In this document: in pieces, positions 35,592 through 49,500 of the stretch
Layout of the letters: every line of letters starts with the position of its first letter
How positions within the stretch are numbered: the stretch's first letter is position 1
Assembly (NCBI GenBank): GCA_021229015.1
Contig: CM037781.1
Coordinates: 72,990,903-73,054,902 of the forward strand
DNA length: 64,000 nucleotides
Origin: Solen grandis
Taxonomy: Eukaryota; Mollusca; Bivalvia; Adapedonta; Solenidae
Direction of reading: 5' to 3'
The notes under the pieces: model-generated
Databases searched by the model: none
Told to the model about the DNA's origin: nothing
What the model saw: the letters and a program-made list of their open reading frames with translations, nothing else
Made by a program: the position numbers and the translations under genes

Positions 35592-37205
35592 GCATCTGCC
35601 CCCTTTAGAATTGTTAATTTCTTTTAAATTATAAAACACATGACATTCATACTTGACAAAACACAGAGGAACAGAACTAAGGAGTCTGATAGTATGACAT
35701 TAAGTTTATTAATGTTCCCAAACTCTTGATAATATCAAACCATACTGCAGATTTGTTGCGTATCAAATCTCTCATTCAAGTACACATAATGAGAAATAGT
35801 ACTAAGGTAGGAGTCATTTTAATACCTAAAAAGCAAGGATGCACTTTAAAGTTTCAATTAATACTGCTCTTGCTCTCTGATTTTTTTTCTCAATATTTTC
35901 AAATAAAACCTAACATTCATAAGATTATGTCGGAGACATGAGGTGTGTGTACTTTTTACATTAATTCAGATATTACTATCAGAACATATGTCATTTTCTT
36001 TTACTGTAAGTTCAGCCTAATTCTTTATGAAAAAAAATAGGATTTTGAGATATATGGCTATATAAAACTAAGAAGAATTTAAAGTCATTGATGACAATAT
36101 CACACAGCTACACATGTTAGAGATCTGCTCAGTATCCATTCCTCAGTGTTACATCAGCAATGTATCTCATCACTAACATACGCTGCATGCATCATTACCA
36201 GAAATCACGTCTCGTGTTGAGACGTCAATGAATACACTGACGGGCACAATAATTATAATAATAGAAGTCTACAATATTTACACCCGGGATGATCACACAA
36301 GAAAACATACGCTTAGTCAAATATAAATTAAACAGCAATACAATTTTTCCATACTTTATATTATGATTTTTACATACAGAATCAGCACGTTTCATTCCAT
36401 TTAATGATATATCTAGACATAGCAATGGATAAAAATAAATCCTTGTTAAAACCAGATCAGCCAATAAGTGACGCACAGTGATCATTGTCTGGTTAATGAT
36501 AAAATCATTCATTTTCCAGGGTGATTAATTTTTTTATTATAAATTATATCATCAGTGAGAAGCCCTCTATCAAACCTGTCATTACCAATATATATGTAGT
36601 AAAGAAATCGTAATATTTTCTCAATTTAATGAATATTCAAAATCTTACATCCAAATATTTCTACATCTATGCCAAATTTCAAAGGATGCTCGTGTCACCA
36701 TAGTAACTAACCACTAATAATATATTTTTTGTACAACAGTCCAGTTTCTACTTCATTGTGTTTAACCCTCAAATTTGGAGGCCAAAGTATATCTTTTTCA
36801 TGTTTTGAACAACTTTCTTCAAATAGGCAATCTCAGAACAGAGACTTTGATCAAACTGGAAATCACTTTCTGGCTGACCCAGCTGTCAAATTATTCAGGT
36901 CAGAATAACACAGACATTAAAATTTACAAGTGATTAATTTCTAAGAAAATAAATTATATCAGAAGCAGTCTATAAATGGCAGTCTATATAACATACTATG
37001 AAAATCTGGAATTTTCAGAATGGATAGTGTTTTAATATTATCCACAATTACAGTTTCTGCCTGATTAATAATAATGATATAATAATACCACATTTATATA
37101 GCACTCTTTTCATAGAAAATCTATCTTCCAAAGGTTTTCCAGGGCACTTACATTAACAAATTAATTGTAATTTTTCCATGTGAACAGCATGAAACCAACC
37201 TAACC

Positions 37206-37447
37206 TTAACCCTTTCCCTCATAGAGGAAGCCATGAAAAGACCTATGCGAACAGCATAAAACCAGATCAGCCTGCGAGTAACTCACAGGCTGATCAGGTT
37301 TTATGCTGTTCGCTGCTCCTCAGTGGTCTGGAAATAAGGATTTTATAATTAAATTTGGTAAGGTTTAACTGTGGTTTTCTGCAGATCAGGCTTTATGTGG
37401 TACTCATTGAGTGCGTCAAAATGAGTCTATATGAGGGAAAGGGTTAA
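37206..37447 (+). mobile_element. piggyBac-like hairpin MITE, copy 5
   Basis: Full length and flanked by TTAA at both ends, with the hairpin intact. It lies in the probable 3' UTR of RapGEF1, opposite to that gene's direction. Confidence 0.9.
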
Positions 37448-38311
37448 GTTATTCTAAGGGTGATGATTTTTTTTTTACAGGTCACTGTTCAATAAAACTG
37501 GGGAATAGGAGATGGACAGTGAGAACTTTTTATATTGTTTGCTGCTGACCTGGAATTGAACTGTCTAAGGGGTTGAGAGATCTATACAGCGCGAGAGAGA
37601 AGAGTGGCAAAGTTGTTAGCTGACACAGACTGGACATTCTGTAATAAGACTAGATCTTTACTATGGTGTTAGTTGACATGGAAACAACGGAGACTGTATC
37701 TTAACAGACTAGAACACATCCTGTGTATCAAATACCACTTCCTGTAATTCAATAGAATTACAGTAATATAGATTATGATTACAGTAATATTACTGATAAT
37801 GATTACATATATCTAATTCTTACTCCAGTGTGACACATTTTAACACCAGTACAAATGAAAGAAAAAACACCATTAAGAAATCTCCAGTATTATCTGGTCT
37901 GTGCTTAACACAACATCTCAAACTGATGTGTACCTGAACCAAAAAACTGGGAGATCTTAATGACCTAGTGATACATATGATTTTAGAAAGCTGTTCCAAT
38001 GATACAGAACTTGAGATTAACGTCTTAATTTAAGATGTTTTAAAAGAAAATGCCTGGTTCTATCAGCCTCTTCTGATGTGAAGGTCACGCACGAAATATA
38101 CCGCTTAAAACCTGATCTATAAGCATTGTGCATCTTGTCTGATCTTGATTTGTACTTATGACAACTGTCACATAAGCGATGACTGCATATAATGTAGGGT
38201 TAGTCATGAGAAAAGTTGAATACTACCGATACTGGCATACAAATTCTGATAACGAAAACATAAAAAACGGCCACATACAGCCTGTGTAATGTATTATCAT
38301 TCACTGTCATT

Positions 38312-38589
38312 CACGGCTAACCACATGGCCAACACAAAGCTAACCACACGGCTAACACACGGTAAACACATGGCTAACCACATGGCTAACACATGACTAA
38401 CCACATTGCTAACACACGGTTAACCACACGGCTAACACACACTTATTACATGGCTAGCACACGGCTAACCACATGGCTAACACACGGTTAACCACACGGC
38501 TAACACACGGCTAACCACACGGCTAACACACAGCTAACCACATGGCTAACACACGGCTAACCACATGGCTAACACACGGCTAAACACAC
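38312..38589. repeat. 11/12-bp minisatellite (ggctaacacac / ggctaaccacat)
   Basis: About 23-25 alternating short units. The higher-order unit is 23 bp, ggctaaccacatggctaaca plus cac. Confidence 0.9.
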
Positions 38590-40559
38590 CTCAATCTGTT
38601 GCACTTGTTATGGCACATCGTCATAGAATAAGAAACAAAGTCATGTAAAACACATCCTGCTCAACATAATGAATTCCTTACATCAGTACTACTCTAGATT
38701 TCCTTATCTTTTTATAAAATGACTAACCATGTACAGATGTTTATCTTAAGATTATCTGATATTCAAGGTCTGCAACTCTGATAAAGCTTTACATCTTGAT
38801 TCTCACTCAAAAAAGAGAAAAAATGCTATGGTTTATTTTCTGATGAAAGATATTACTTTTCTTTCAAAGTCATTAAACTCATTATGCAATGGCCCATCAG
38901 CACATGATTTGGTGCAACTTATCCTTGGAATTAAATACTTTATGTAACAAGTCTAAAGTTTGTAACTATTGATGATGCAATTTTCCCCTTTTAAATATGA
39001 TATCCAATTTAATGTGGTCCAACCTTGGGTCCAAAATCTTAGAGATTTGTTGAAATGATTGAGTGCTCTCTCAGAGTTAAAATTCAGTCCAATATAACCC
39101 ATTCATAGTTTATAATTGAACAATTATAACATTACAATTGAGCTGTGGAGTCAAATATAGCATTATAATGGAGCTGAGAAGTCCAAATACAGAAATATAA
39201 TGACATTGTGGAGTCAATACAGTGTTATAATGGAGCTGCACTGTATCTGACACTAGAAAGTGACAATCAATGCTACATATGGTACAAACTGATGGATGAA
39301 CAGAACTTGAACTCTATACCACACGCCAAAAATGACCGCTGTAACCGTAGAAACCAGATCAGCCTGCACGTAACTATCAAGCTATCTGGTTTGTTCTCTT
39401 TGCCAGCTCTTCCTATTGGTTGAGATGAGAATGGACATATCACCTACTCAGGGTGAAAAAAGCCTCCAGTCTGATCAAGATTGTCTGTGGTTTACCACGC
39501 TGTAAGATGACACATTCACCAGAATGTTCTTGCTGTTTGTTGTGTTTATGTAGTCATGATAAACTTTAGTACAATCACAAATATAACGCAGATCATAAAT
39601 ACCATAAATAAGTCACCATCTCGACATGTGAATCTTGTATCTCGGCACCACATAAATCTGGTACTTAAATAACCTCTAGTCTACACTGGAATAAATAACA
39701 TTTCATCTATCTACCTGGATATCTAGTCCAGTTTTCAAGTCACCAACAGTATATATATATATATTCATATAACATAAATGTATAAATAAAGTTTACGTTA
39801 CCATACTGATTTCATTACCCCACCCACCCCAATCTCTCCTTTGACAGAGGCATGTCAGATGGTAACAAATCACAACTAGGATATGTACTACTGCTGTAGT
39901 TGATTTAGATCCACACATACCATCTGATACAAAACACTCTTAACACGATCAGTAACTGGAAAACATACACTTAACAAACTGGTCACAATAACCCTGTCTG
40001 GGCAAACAAATGGAGATTCTTAAAAAGCATATTAATTCTTAAATCACACTTCTTAGTTTAGTACAAAGTTTCCATGAATATCATGATCTAATAAACTGCC
40101 CAAAACATTCATGATTATGTGAATGTCAAGTTAACTTGCATACTACTTGTTGCATCTCCAATGTCATCACATACTTCTTCCTTTATCACTGGCTGTTGGT
40201 CAACATGGACTCCGATCTTCACCGGCCCACAAGTCCAGGTCAGCCTGGATATCTGTCCCAACTTTCTCACCCATTATACTTTCCGAGGCTCTCTAAGTCT
40301 CAAAAATATCTTCTTCTGATCTGTCACAGCCTCACCAACTTCATCTATTCCAGCGTTCCATCACCATCTCGTTCTAATACATCTTGCAGCAGACCTTGCC
40401 TCTCTCTGGTGAGGATGATTAAGACCACCATGCCATTTTATCAGAGGTCATTCCCCTGCTCAGCACCAACCTCTGGTCCATCAAGCCCCTACTCTAATCA
40501 CGACGTTTCTACCAGGCCCCTGTCTCCCCTAGCACATCACAAACTACATCTGCCAAGCC

Positions 40560-43500
40560 CTATAATTCACTCTCCACCTTCTTCTTGCCTCCCCGGGGTT
40601 TGATCTCCTCCGAGATCTGCCACATTGCCTCCTCCCCAAGGTAATCATTGAAGTTGTCAAACATGGACAGGATCCTCTCATTCTTTTTAAACTTGGACTC
40701 ATAGTTGCTGAAATACAACAAGCACAAGTTAGCAATTCCTTAAGTGACCTCTGAAGATGTAGATTCTGACTCAAACTTCACCATCAATACTAAGTAAGTT
40801 TGTTTGTTTGTTGGGTTTTAAGTCTCACCGAGAGTATTTCAGTCATTTGGAGACGATGTCTACTTCAGACAGATATAGTGCTTCCACACTGCAGTATCAC
40901 GCCGTAGACATGTGGCATGATACCACACCCAGTCACATTATCCTGACACCGGGCCAACCAGTCCTGCAATTACCCTTATATGCTGAGTGCTAAGCAAGGG
41001 AGCTATAACTGTACCATTTTTTATGACTCTGGTATGTCTTGGCCGGGGATCGAACCCACGACTTCCCACTCCCGAGTCGGATGCTTTAACCATGAAGATG
41101 TAGATTTTGGCTCAAACTCCACCAACAGTACTAAGTAAGTAAATAGGTAAAGTCTCCAGTCAAAGTAGATAACATATTTCAAATATACCAATCTTCCATA
41201 TGGTCCACAGAAATGAAACCGTTTTGACAACATGTTTATACAACAAAATAAATATATGAAAGTTAAAAACAAATACTGGTTAATAAGAAATAATTGAAAT
41301 GATCAAAAACATATCAAAATTAACTTAATTACTAATAATATTTGTTTAGAAATAATATATGGGTGTTTTTGTTGTAGAAAAAGGAATGACAAAATTGCAG
41401 AGAATATTCTTAAGGAAGTCAACCTAAATGTCATAAGAATCATTTTATGTTTTACCATTAAATAACTTTTAATTTATAGTTCATTACAAGTTTTAATCAT
41501 CTACCTCATTAATATTCACCAAATTTTTTTTAAAAAAATGACTTTATGCATATTAATTTACTGGAACTTTAAATGGTATATGAAACCATGTTTTTTGGGG
41601 TTTTTTTTGCTGGCACACTGTAGCATCAGAGCTTCAATTTTGTATTCAAACATTGTATGGGTCTGCTCTACCAATGTATTAACCCTTTCCCACATAGAGG
41701 AAACCATGAAAAGACCTATGCGAACAGCATAAAACCAGATCAGCCTGCGAGTAACTCGCAGGCTGATCAGGTTTTATGCTGTTCGCTGCTCCTCAGTGGT
41801 CTTGAAATGAGTATTTTTTAATTAAATTTGGTAAGGTTTAACTGTGGTTTTCTGCAGATCAGGCTTTATGTGGTACCTATTGAGTGCGTCAAAATGAGTC
41901 AATATGAGGGAAAGGGTTAAGTCTTGATGCACAAATCTAAGAATCTGTGAAATACTGCTATCCAAGAACTAGTGTAAAACTATTATAACTACTCCTTTAT
42001 GTATTTACCATAGCTTGGTACCAAGCCCTTGTTTTCCAAAATAAGCAACATTGAAATCAAAGTCCTTCTACAACAGAGTTTCAGAGACCATGGGGACACT
42101 CACCAATTGTTCTCACGGAAACGCCTTATACTGTCCAGGATGCTGAATTGTTGCCAGCGCTTAGCGAAATTGATACTGCCATCTGGCAGAAGGTCCTGGT
42201 TCCCGATGTTGATGAAGGTCAGGTCCTGCAGGATCAGCCCACTGGGAACCAGACACAGGAAGTTAGATACAGGAAGTCAGAAGGATTATTGGATTTATAA
42301 ACACTCAAAATGATCAGGATAAAGAATTTGAATTTAGCTTCTCATTGCCAGATAGTATTCCTTACATCTGCAATATAATCATCCTCATTGGAATTGACTT
42401 TAATAATGAAAGCATGTCTGACCGTGAAGAAGTCATTGATATCTATCTATGCTAGCAAGATTTGGTCTTTCAACTAATTAAGCAGTTTGGCAATACCATA
42501 ACAATGTTTTAAAATATATGTGAATTGCTTTATAAGTAGTCTCTTATATTAAGAAAACCAGACAGTTTTTATACTGAAAAAGAAAATCGTATTAAATAAA
42601 CTGGACTATCAAGACAGATAATGAATACATCAGTTACACTTGATGATACAACAAAATATTTAACTTTCTGTAATACAGTACAGTATCATAAGTATATAGA
42701 ATCAACATAAGTAAGTCAGTATTGTAATATATATGTAACCATAGTAACTAATTAGACACTGATTTCAAGCTGTTTATCTAGAGAGAAAGAGGGAGAAAGA
42801 GACAGAGAGAGAGATGCAAGTACAAGGAGGCAGAAATGCCAGTAAAAAGAGGGAGGGATGACTCACATGTAGGGTATACAAGGGGGCTCCGTCTCGGCCA
42901 GCGCCTGTCTGTACGTACGGAACGATGCTGAACTGTCGATCAACTGGCAGAATTCCTTCAGATGCTGTCATAGGAATGTTAATCATGTGTCATAAATATT
43001 TCATTAAAAGCTTACCAATGGCAACAATATAATCATGGGATACAGATGGTAACATTAGACTATGTTTAGTGGCTTTAATTATTTAGTTACTTTTTCAATG
43101 CTTCAGGTGTATTGTCACATATTTATTACATGGTTCAATACTCTGTACGTAGACGTGACTTACATCCAGATCCTGCCGCTGCCACTCCAGGCGTCTGATG
43201 GGGGCGGAGTCCAGGGCCGACAGTATAGCTAGGTAGGAGTTAAAATTACTCATTTTTCGCAGTACCTGTAACATACAAACACAGACAGTAACACCTGACA
43301 CAGGCCACTCAAGGAAAACTGAAAACTGACCTTTATCTTAGATAACTAGTCTTCAAAGAAAAAATCTCTACAAATACAACACTGAGAATTTAGTCATTGG
43401 CCTTTGTTTAGAGATTGGCAACTACTGTCAACAGAGATTTGATTGAACCTTATTATATGATAGTTCAATAAAGATAACTTAGAGATAATCAATATATTGC

Positions 43501-46500
43501 AAATGCTTGAAAGACAATTAAACAGAGAAAGTTAAAATTTTAAAAATCAGTCCTACAATTAAGCTCTAGTAATGAAAGGATATCTATATAAAAATTGAGT
43601 GAGGAAATGAAATCATCAAACAGTGTTAACCATTCTTAGGGGATGAGACTTTAAGAATGCTGAATGAGGAAAGGAAAATACTGACTTGTTATTATAGAAA
43701 GAGTACAATTTGCCCTATCCTTGAGGTGATTCCTACCTCCACCACGATAACTAAAGAGACACAGCTGAAGGTATGAACCAAGACTGTGAGGAGTGAAGTG
43801 ATCTGGTCAGGATGGGACACAGTGAGAGAAGATACATTCCCCACAACAATTGATCTAATGAGGAACCAGAACCAGTCTCACATTTATAATCTTGAAGGTA
43901 AACAATCAGAGAAGCAGTCTGCAAGACCCCTCCCCTTGATTCTATAGAAACAGTCTGCCAGATCCCCTTCCTCTGATTTTATAGAACCAGTCTGTCAGAA
44001 CCCCTCCCTCTGATTCTGTCAGACTCCCTCCCTCTGATTCTGTCAAATCCCTCCCTCTGATTCTATAGAACCAGTCTGTCAGACCCCCTCCCTCTGATTC
44101 CTCTGATTCTATTGAACCAGTCTGTCAGACTCCCTCCCTCAGATTCTGTAGAACCAGTCTGTCAGAACCACTCCCTCTGATTCTATAGAACATGTCTGTC
44201 GGACTCCCTCCCTCTGATTCTATAGAACCAGTCTGTCAGACCCCCTCCCTCTGATTCTATAGAACCAGTCTGTCAGACCCCTCCCTCTGATTCTATAGAA
44301 CCTGTCTGTCAGACTCCCTCCCTCTGATTCTATAGAACCAGTCTGTCAGAACCCCTCCCTCTGATTCTATAGAACCTGTCTGTGAGACCTCCTCCCTCTG
44401 ATTCTATAGAACCAGTCTGTCAGACCCCCTCCTTCTGATTCTATAGAACTGTCTGTCAGAACCCCTCCCTCTGATTCTATAGAACATAGAACCTGTCTGT
44501 GAGACCTCCTCCCTCTGATTCTATAGAACCAGTCTGTCAGACCCCCTCCTTCTGATTCTATAGAACCTGTCTGTGAGACCTCCTCCCTCTGATTCTATAG
44601 AACCAGTCTGTCAGAACCCCTCCCTCTGATTCTATAGAGCAAGTCTTACCTTCATGATCTTGATGAATTTGGTCATGTATTTCTCCCTCTCCTTTGCCTC
44701 ACTCTGCAGCAGTATTCGTGTGCGCACCCAGTAAGACATCTTGTTGAAGTGCTCTGTGAACTCAGTCAGGTTCGGGCTCAACTCCTCCGACTGCTCCTTT
44801 GCGTACAGGAGAACCTCAGAGATCTGTGGGTGAACGCACATCCAAGATTGTAAGTATACCATGTATGGAGAGGAAAGTCTATTCAATGTGACCAGATATT
44901 TAGAAAATTTAAAACTGCATATACCATAAAGAAAATAATCAAACATAAGATACAGATGAAATCAATTTTCAATGATTTTCAAAAACTTCAAAACCTGACC
45001 TACCTGTAAATCAGTCACAGGCTAAACTGGCTTCAGTTTATAAACTTATATATTTTATGTTGATTAAAAAACCAGTTCTTACAATCTATATAAATCCTTC
45101 TCAATGTTTCCTTGGTTTGACCAGTGCTTAGCAATGGAATGGTCATGAAATTCCTTGCCGCCACTGGGGTTTGATACCCACAACCTTTTGCTTCACAGTT
45201 GGTAACATTACCTCCAGCAGGGAAACATCAACTGAGCAATCTTGCCTTCTCATTTCAGGTACTGAGGAGTAGTACCAGTTTCTCACTACCAGCTATTGTA
45301 TAGTGAAGAGATTACGGGACCTGGACACTCACCTCGATACGCTGGAAAAGCTCGGCATCTATTAGGGTCATCTGCTCAGCAATCTCGTGAGACTTGAAGT
45401 GTAACAAGGAGGGTGGACTGGAACACAAATAGACACAGTCCTTACTGGTCATTTACAAACAAATTGATATCTATTGGTCATATACAAACAAATCATCATT
45501 TATTGGTCATTTACAAAGTGTCATTTACAAACAAAGTGTCATTTAGGTCATTTACAAACAAAGTGTCATTTACTGGTCATTTACAAAGAAAGTGTCATTT
45601 ATTGGGCATTTACAAACAGTCATTTATTGGTCATTTACAAACAAACTGTCATTGGCTTTATCATATACTGGTCATTGTTATTTACTGGTCATTTCCATAT
45701 GCATGGTCATTTACTGGTCAGTTACAAACTAATGTATGAACTGGTCATAGACTATTGCAAGACTTGGATGAAATTATGTCATGAAATGTTAATATAGAAT
45801 GTTTATAGACTCTCATTTTAATTCCATTTTTACATTCCCTCTTTTTATATCTCTTGATTTGATTTTTTACTTATATTGGTAAAATAAATAAACACGATAA
45901 AAAAATATGTAGAAAAGAAAAAAAAAACTGAATGAAAAAAGATCCAGATATTTGAAATAAATTCTGAATAAATGTATTGTATTTTTTCTTCTTATGCTAA
46001 ATTAATTCAGATAACCAGTATAAAGATCAAAGAGTATAACCTTGAAACCTGACACATCCTGAATCAATTTAGCAGCATCTGTTTCTTTCATCAAAACAGA
46101 CATAAAAATCATGATATTATATTGAAAACATATGCTTTCAAAGTCAAATGGAAACTAAAGTGAATGAAATTCAAGATACCACAAAAAACTAACAAACCAT
46201 AACTGCCCTTCCCATTTAATTTCCAATATTTATTTTCTAATAAACTTTTCACTTAAAAAACCACAGTACAAAATCCAGATATGAAAATAACCAGACGCTT
46301 TCAACATAACAATACAGATGTGGTTTATATGTGACCAGCTGTGTTAAAAACATTTGACAAAGAATAAATCTTTAGTCCCAAACATAAATCAGTGGTTCAG
46401 AATGCTGATATTGCTTAAAACTTTATTTACTTTACATCAATTACGAAACAAGTTCTCACAACTTATATTAATCACTCTCAATGGCTCTGGTGGCGGCGTA

Positions 46501-49500
46501 TGTGGTCATTATTGTGGGAGGAAACCGGAGAACCTGAAGAAAACCCATGTGTCTGGCTGAGCGACCACTGTACCCTCTCACGTACGTGACCAGGAATAGA
46601 ACCCGGGACGCATTGGTGAGAAGCAAAGTGTGTTACCACTACACTATCCTGATATTGCTAGTATATAATAAACCTAATTAAGACACCCCTGAAACCACAT
46701 TAACCAATAATCAAGTCATTTATTTTTTAGCACAGGACCTAATAAATCAACACCATTTTTTCATCTGAATCACAGAATACTAGTAGAACACAGGCCATAT
46801 GCACATTTTTGTTTGTTTGCTGTAATCTGGTAATTCCTCATCACTACACAATGGTACTCACTTGGTTGTCACGGAAATGGATGACAGCAGGCGGACGTGG
46901 GAGGCCGCCTCTTGTCGTTTGATCTTGGCTTCACACTTTTCAATCAGCTTCTTGCGCAGGGCTCGCGCCAGACTGAGGTCCCCCTGGCACAGTAACTCAA
47001 ACACAAGGTCCATCAGTATCTCTATTACTTTCTCATCCAGCTCCACCAGACTGCAGGGGCAAGAATATAGGGGTCAAAATATAGCTCACAATGTAATCAG
47101 GGGTCAAAATAAAGTTTGCAATTTAACCAGGGGTCAAAATATAGCTTGAAATGAAATCAGGGGTCAGAATATAGCTCACAATGTAATCACTGCTCTGAAC
47201 TGTAAAACAATGGATTGTATCGTGTGGCATTTAAAATATATTGTAAAGCATTGAATTGTATAGCAATATTATTTATTGTAAATCACTGTAATGTATTGTA
47301 TAGAATTGTAATGTATTGTATAGCATTGTAATGTATTGTATAGCATTGTAATGTATTGTATGGCCAATGTAATGTATCATGTAATGAATTAAGAAATTGT
47401 AATCATGTAATATGTATAGCAATGTACAGTAAAACCTCGATAATGAGACCACTATTGGGTCCATCTGAAAGTGGTCTTATTATTGAGTTGGTCTCATTAT
47501 TGAGTTATGGTCTTTTCATAAATATTTCATTTCAATGTTGATCAAATTCAATGCTGCTTTTTAATTTGATAGATGAAAATAACATCACTTGAAACAATTT
47601 AATGTTTTTAAAAAGTTTTGTTATGAAATGTAATCCTGATTATTTTTATAAAAAATCTTTTTTTCACAATTAAAATTAAAATCTATGGTCATATCATGCC
47701 TATCAAAATGTCCGACAAAATGTGCCTGTAATATTGAGTTGGTCGTGAAAATGAGTTGGTCGCAGAGTGAGGTTTTACTGTAATGTGTAGCAATGTAATG
47801 TATTGTATAGAAATGTAATGTATTTTATGGCAATGTAATGTATAGAATTGTAATGTATTGTATAGCAATGTAATGTATTGTAAAGCACTGCAATGTCTTG
47901 TATAGCAATGTAATGCATTGTAAATTACTGCAATGTATTGTAGGGCAATGTTATGTATTGTACAGAATTGTAATGTATTGTATAGCAATGTAATGTACTG
48001 TATAGAAATGTAATGTATTGTAAGGCAATGTAATGTATTGTATGTAAATGTAATGCATTGTTTAGCAATGTAATGTATTGTATAGAATTGTAATGTTTTG
48101 TATATCAATTTAATGTATTGTAAAGCACTGCAATGTATTGTATGCAATGTAATGTTTTGTACAGCACCACAATGTATTGTATAGCAATGTAATGTATTGT
48201 AAAGAATTGTAATGTGTAGCAATGTAATGTAATGTATAGAAATGTAATGTATTGTAAAGCAATGTATTGTATAGAAATGTAATGTATAGCAATGTAATGT
48301 GTAGCAATGTAATGTATAGCAATGTAATGTATAGCAATGTAATGTGTAGTGTAGCAATGTAATGTATAGCAATGTAATGTATAGTGTAGCAATGTAATGT
48401 ATAGTGTAGCAATGTAATGTAATGTGTAGCAATGTAAGTGTTCAATGTATGTTTGCAATGTAATGTGTAGTCAATGTAATGTTGATAGCAAGTAGTAATA
48501 GTGATATATACAATGAATGTATAACAAATGTAGTCATAAACCGTATAGCACATTACTGTATAGCAATGTATTGTATAAAACAAAAGACATATATTAAAGA
48601 AACTGCCCTATCTCAATTACACTAATAATATGCCCAAGCTCATATGACCTGCTTACTTTTGATTCACCACTCACCTCATCAGGTCTATGACTCGTATCAA
48701 GAGGGAGAACGCGTTCCTCGCCACTTTCTTCTTGTTCACGTCTTGTGTACACTGAAACTTGTTGAAGCGATAAAGGAGTTTCTCTAACAGTTCCTTTGAG
48801 GTGATCATCGTCCGGTAGGTGGTGAGGAACGCCTCCTGATACATGAACTCTGAAACAGTGGAACACAAACATTGTCACATCATGTCGTAGCATTGTCACA
48901 TCATGTCGTAGCATTGTCACATCATGTCGTAACATTGTCACAGTATTGTGCCTGATAACAGGAGCCAACACACTACAGATCCTTCATAACACGCTCCATT
49001 TATATAACAAGAGCAATCATTACATGATTCAATCTATGGACCCAAATCATTGTTGTCATAGTTACAGTGTGGTTTGATTCAGTATGGTATCTTTACACCT
49101 CAACTACTCTACAACATTATGATGGATCTAGTCTTATAAAGGACCTGCACTGGTTAGCACTCATACAGAGAGAACTGCTTTCCCAGAAATAAACAAAATA
49201 GTATAGACTAACTGAAAACTATACAGAAAACATTTAACTTAAGTTACATATCAATATGTATGTTTTACTGTAAACAATGGAAGGTTTTGTTTCAAGATAG
49301 AAAACAAGAGACCATTTTACAAACAGAAATGAGGACCAACTACAATGGTAGGGCAATGTCTGGGTATAATGATAATATAAATGTAGACTAAACAATCATG
49401 AATAAACATCTAAGTTGTCAAAGCGTAAGTGAAAAATAATAACAGTTGTGACAAAAGGAAGATTTTGTATACGAATACCTTCTGTATGACTTTGGTATGT

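Larger units (their letters stand above)
35592..40559 (-). other. probable RapGEF1 3' UTR / intergenic DNA
   Basis: About 5 kb with no exon recognised. It contains MITE copy 5, an ~11-12-bp tandem repeat, decayed MITE hairpins at about 36435-36500 and 39345-39400, and a TATATA run near 39753. The share that is transcribed is unknown. Confidence 0.4.
42104..45417 (-). other. RapGEF1 CDC25 catalytic-domain exons 10-14
   Basis: Five short exons (85, 174, 102, 98 and 138 nt) carry the core of the exchange domain. Residues in exons 11-14 match the structurally conserved regions of CDC25-family enzymes, including SYLAILSALDSAPIRRLEW, TEPPCIPYIGLILQDLTF and INFAKRWQQF. The insertion of Ile at the exon 13/14 junction (CIPY-I-GLIL) comes from AT plus T across the splice site. 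Exon 11 is bordered directly by a minisatellite. Confidence 0.9.

Noticed and set aside
40136..40603. 155-residue + strand frame
   Set aside because: It overlaps the RapGEF1 last exon on the opposite strand and has no recognisable domain.
47689..48583. Long - strand frames rich in HYITLLYNT
   Set aside because: Minisatellite translation.
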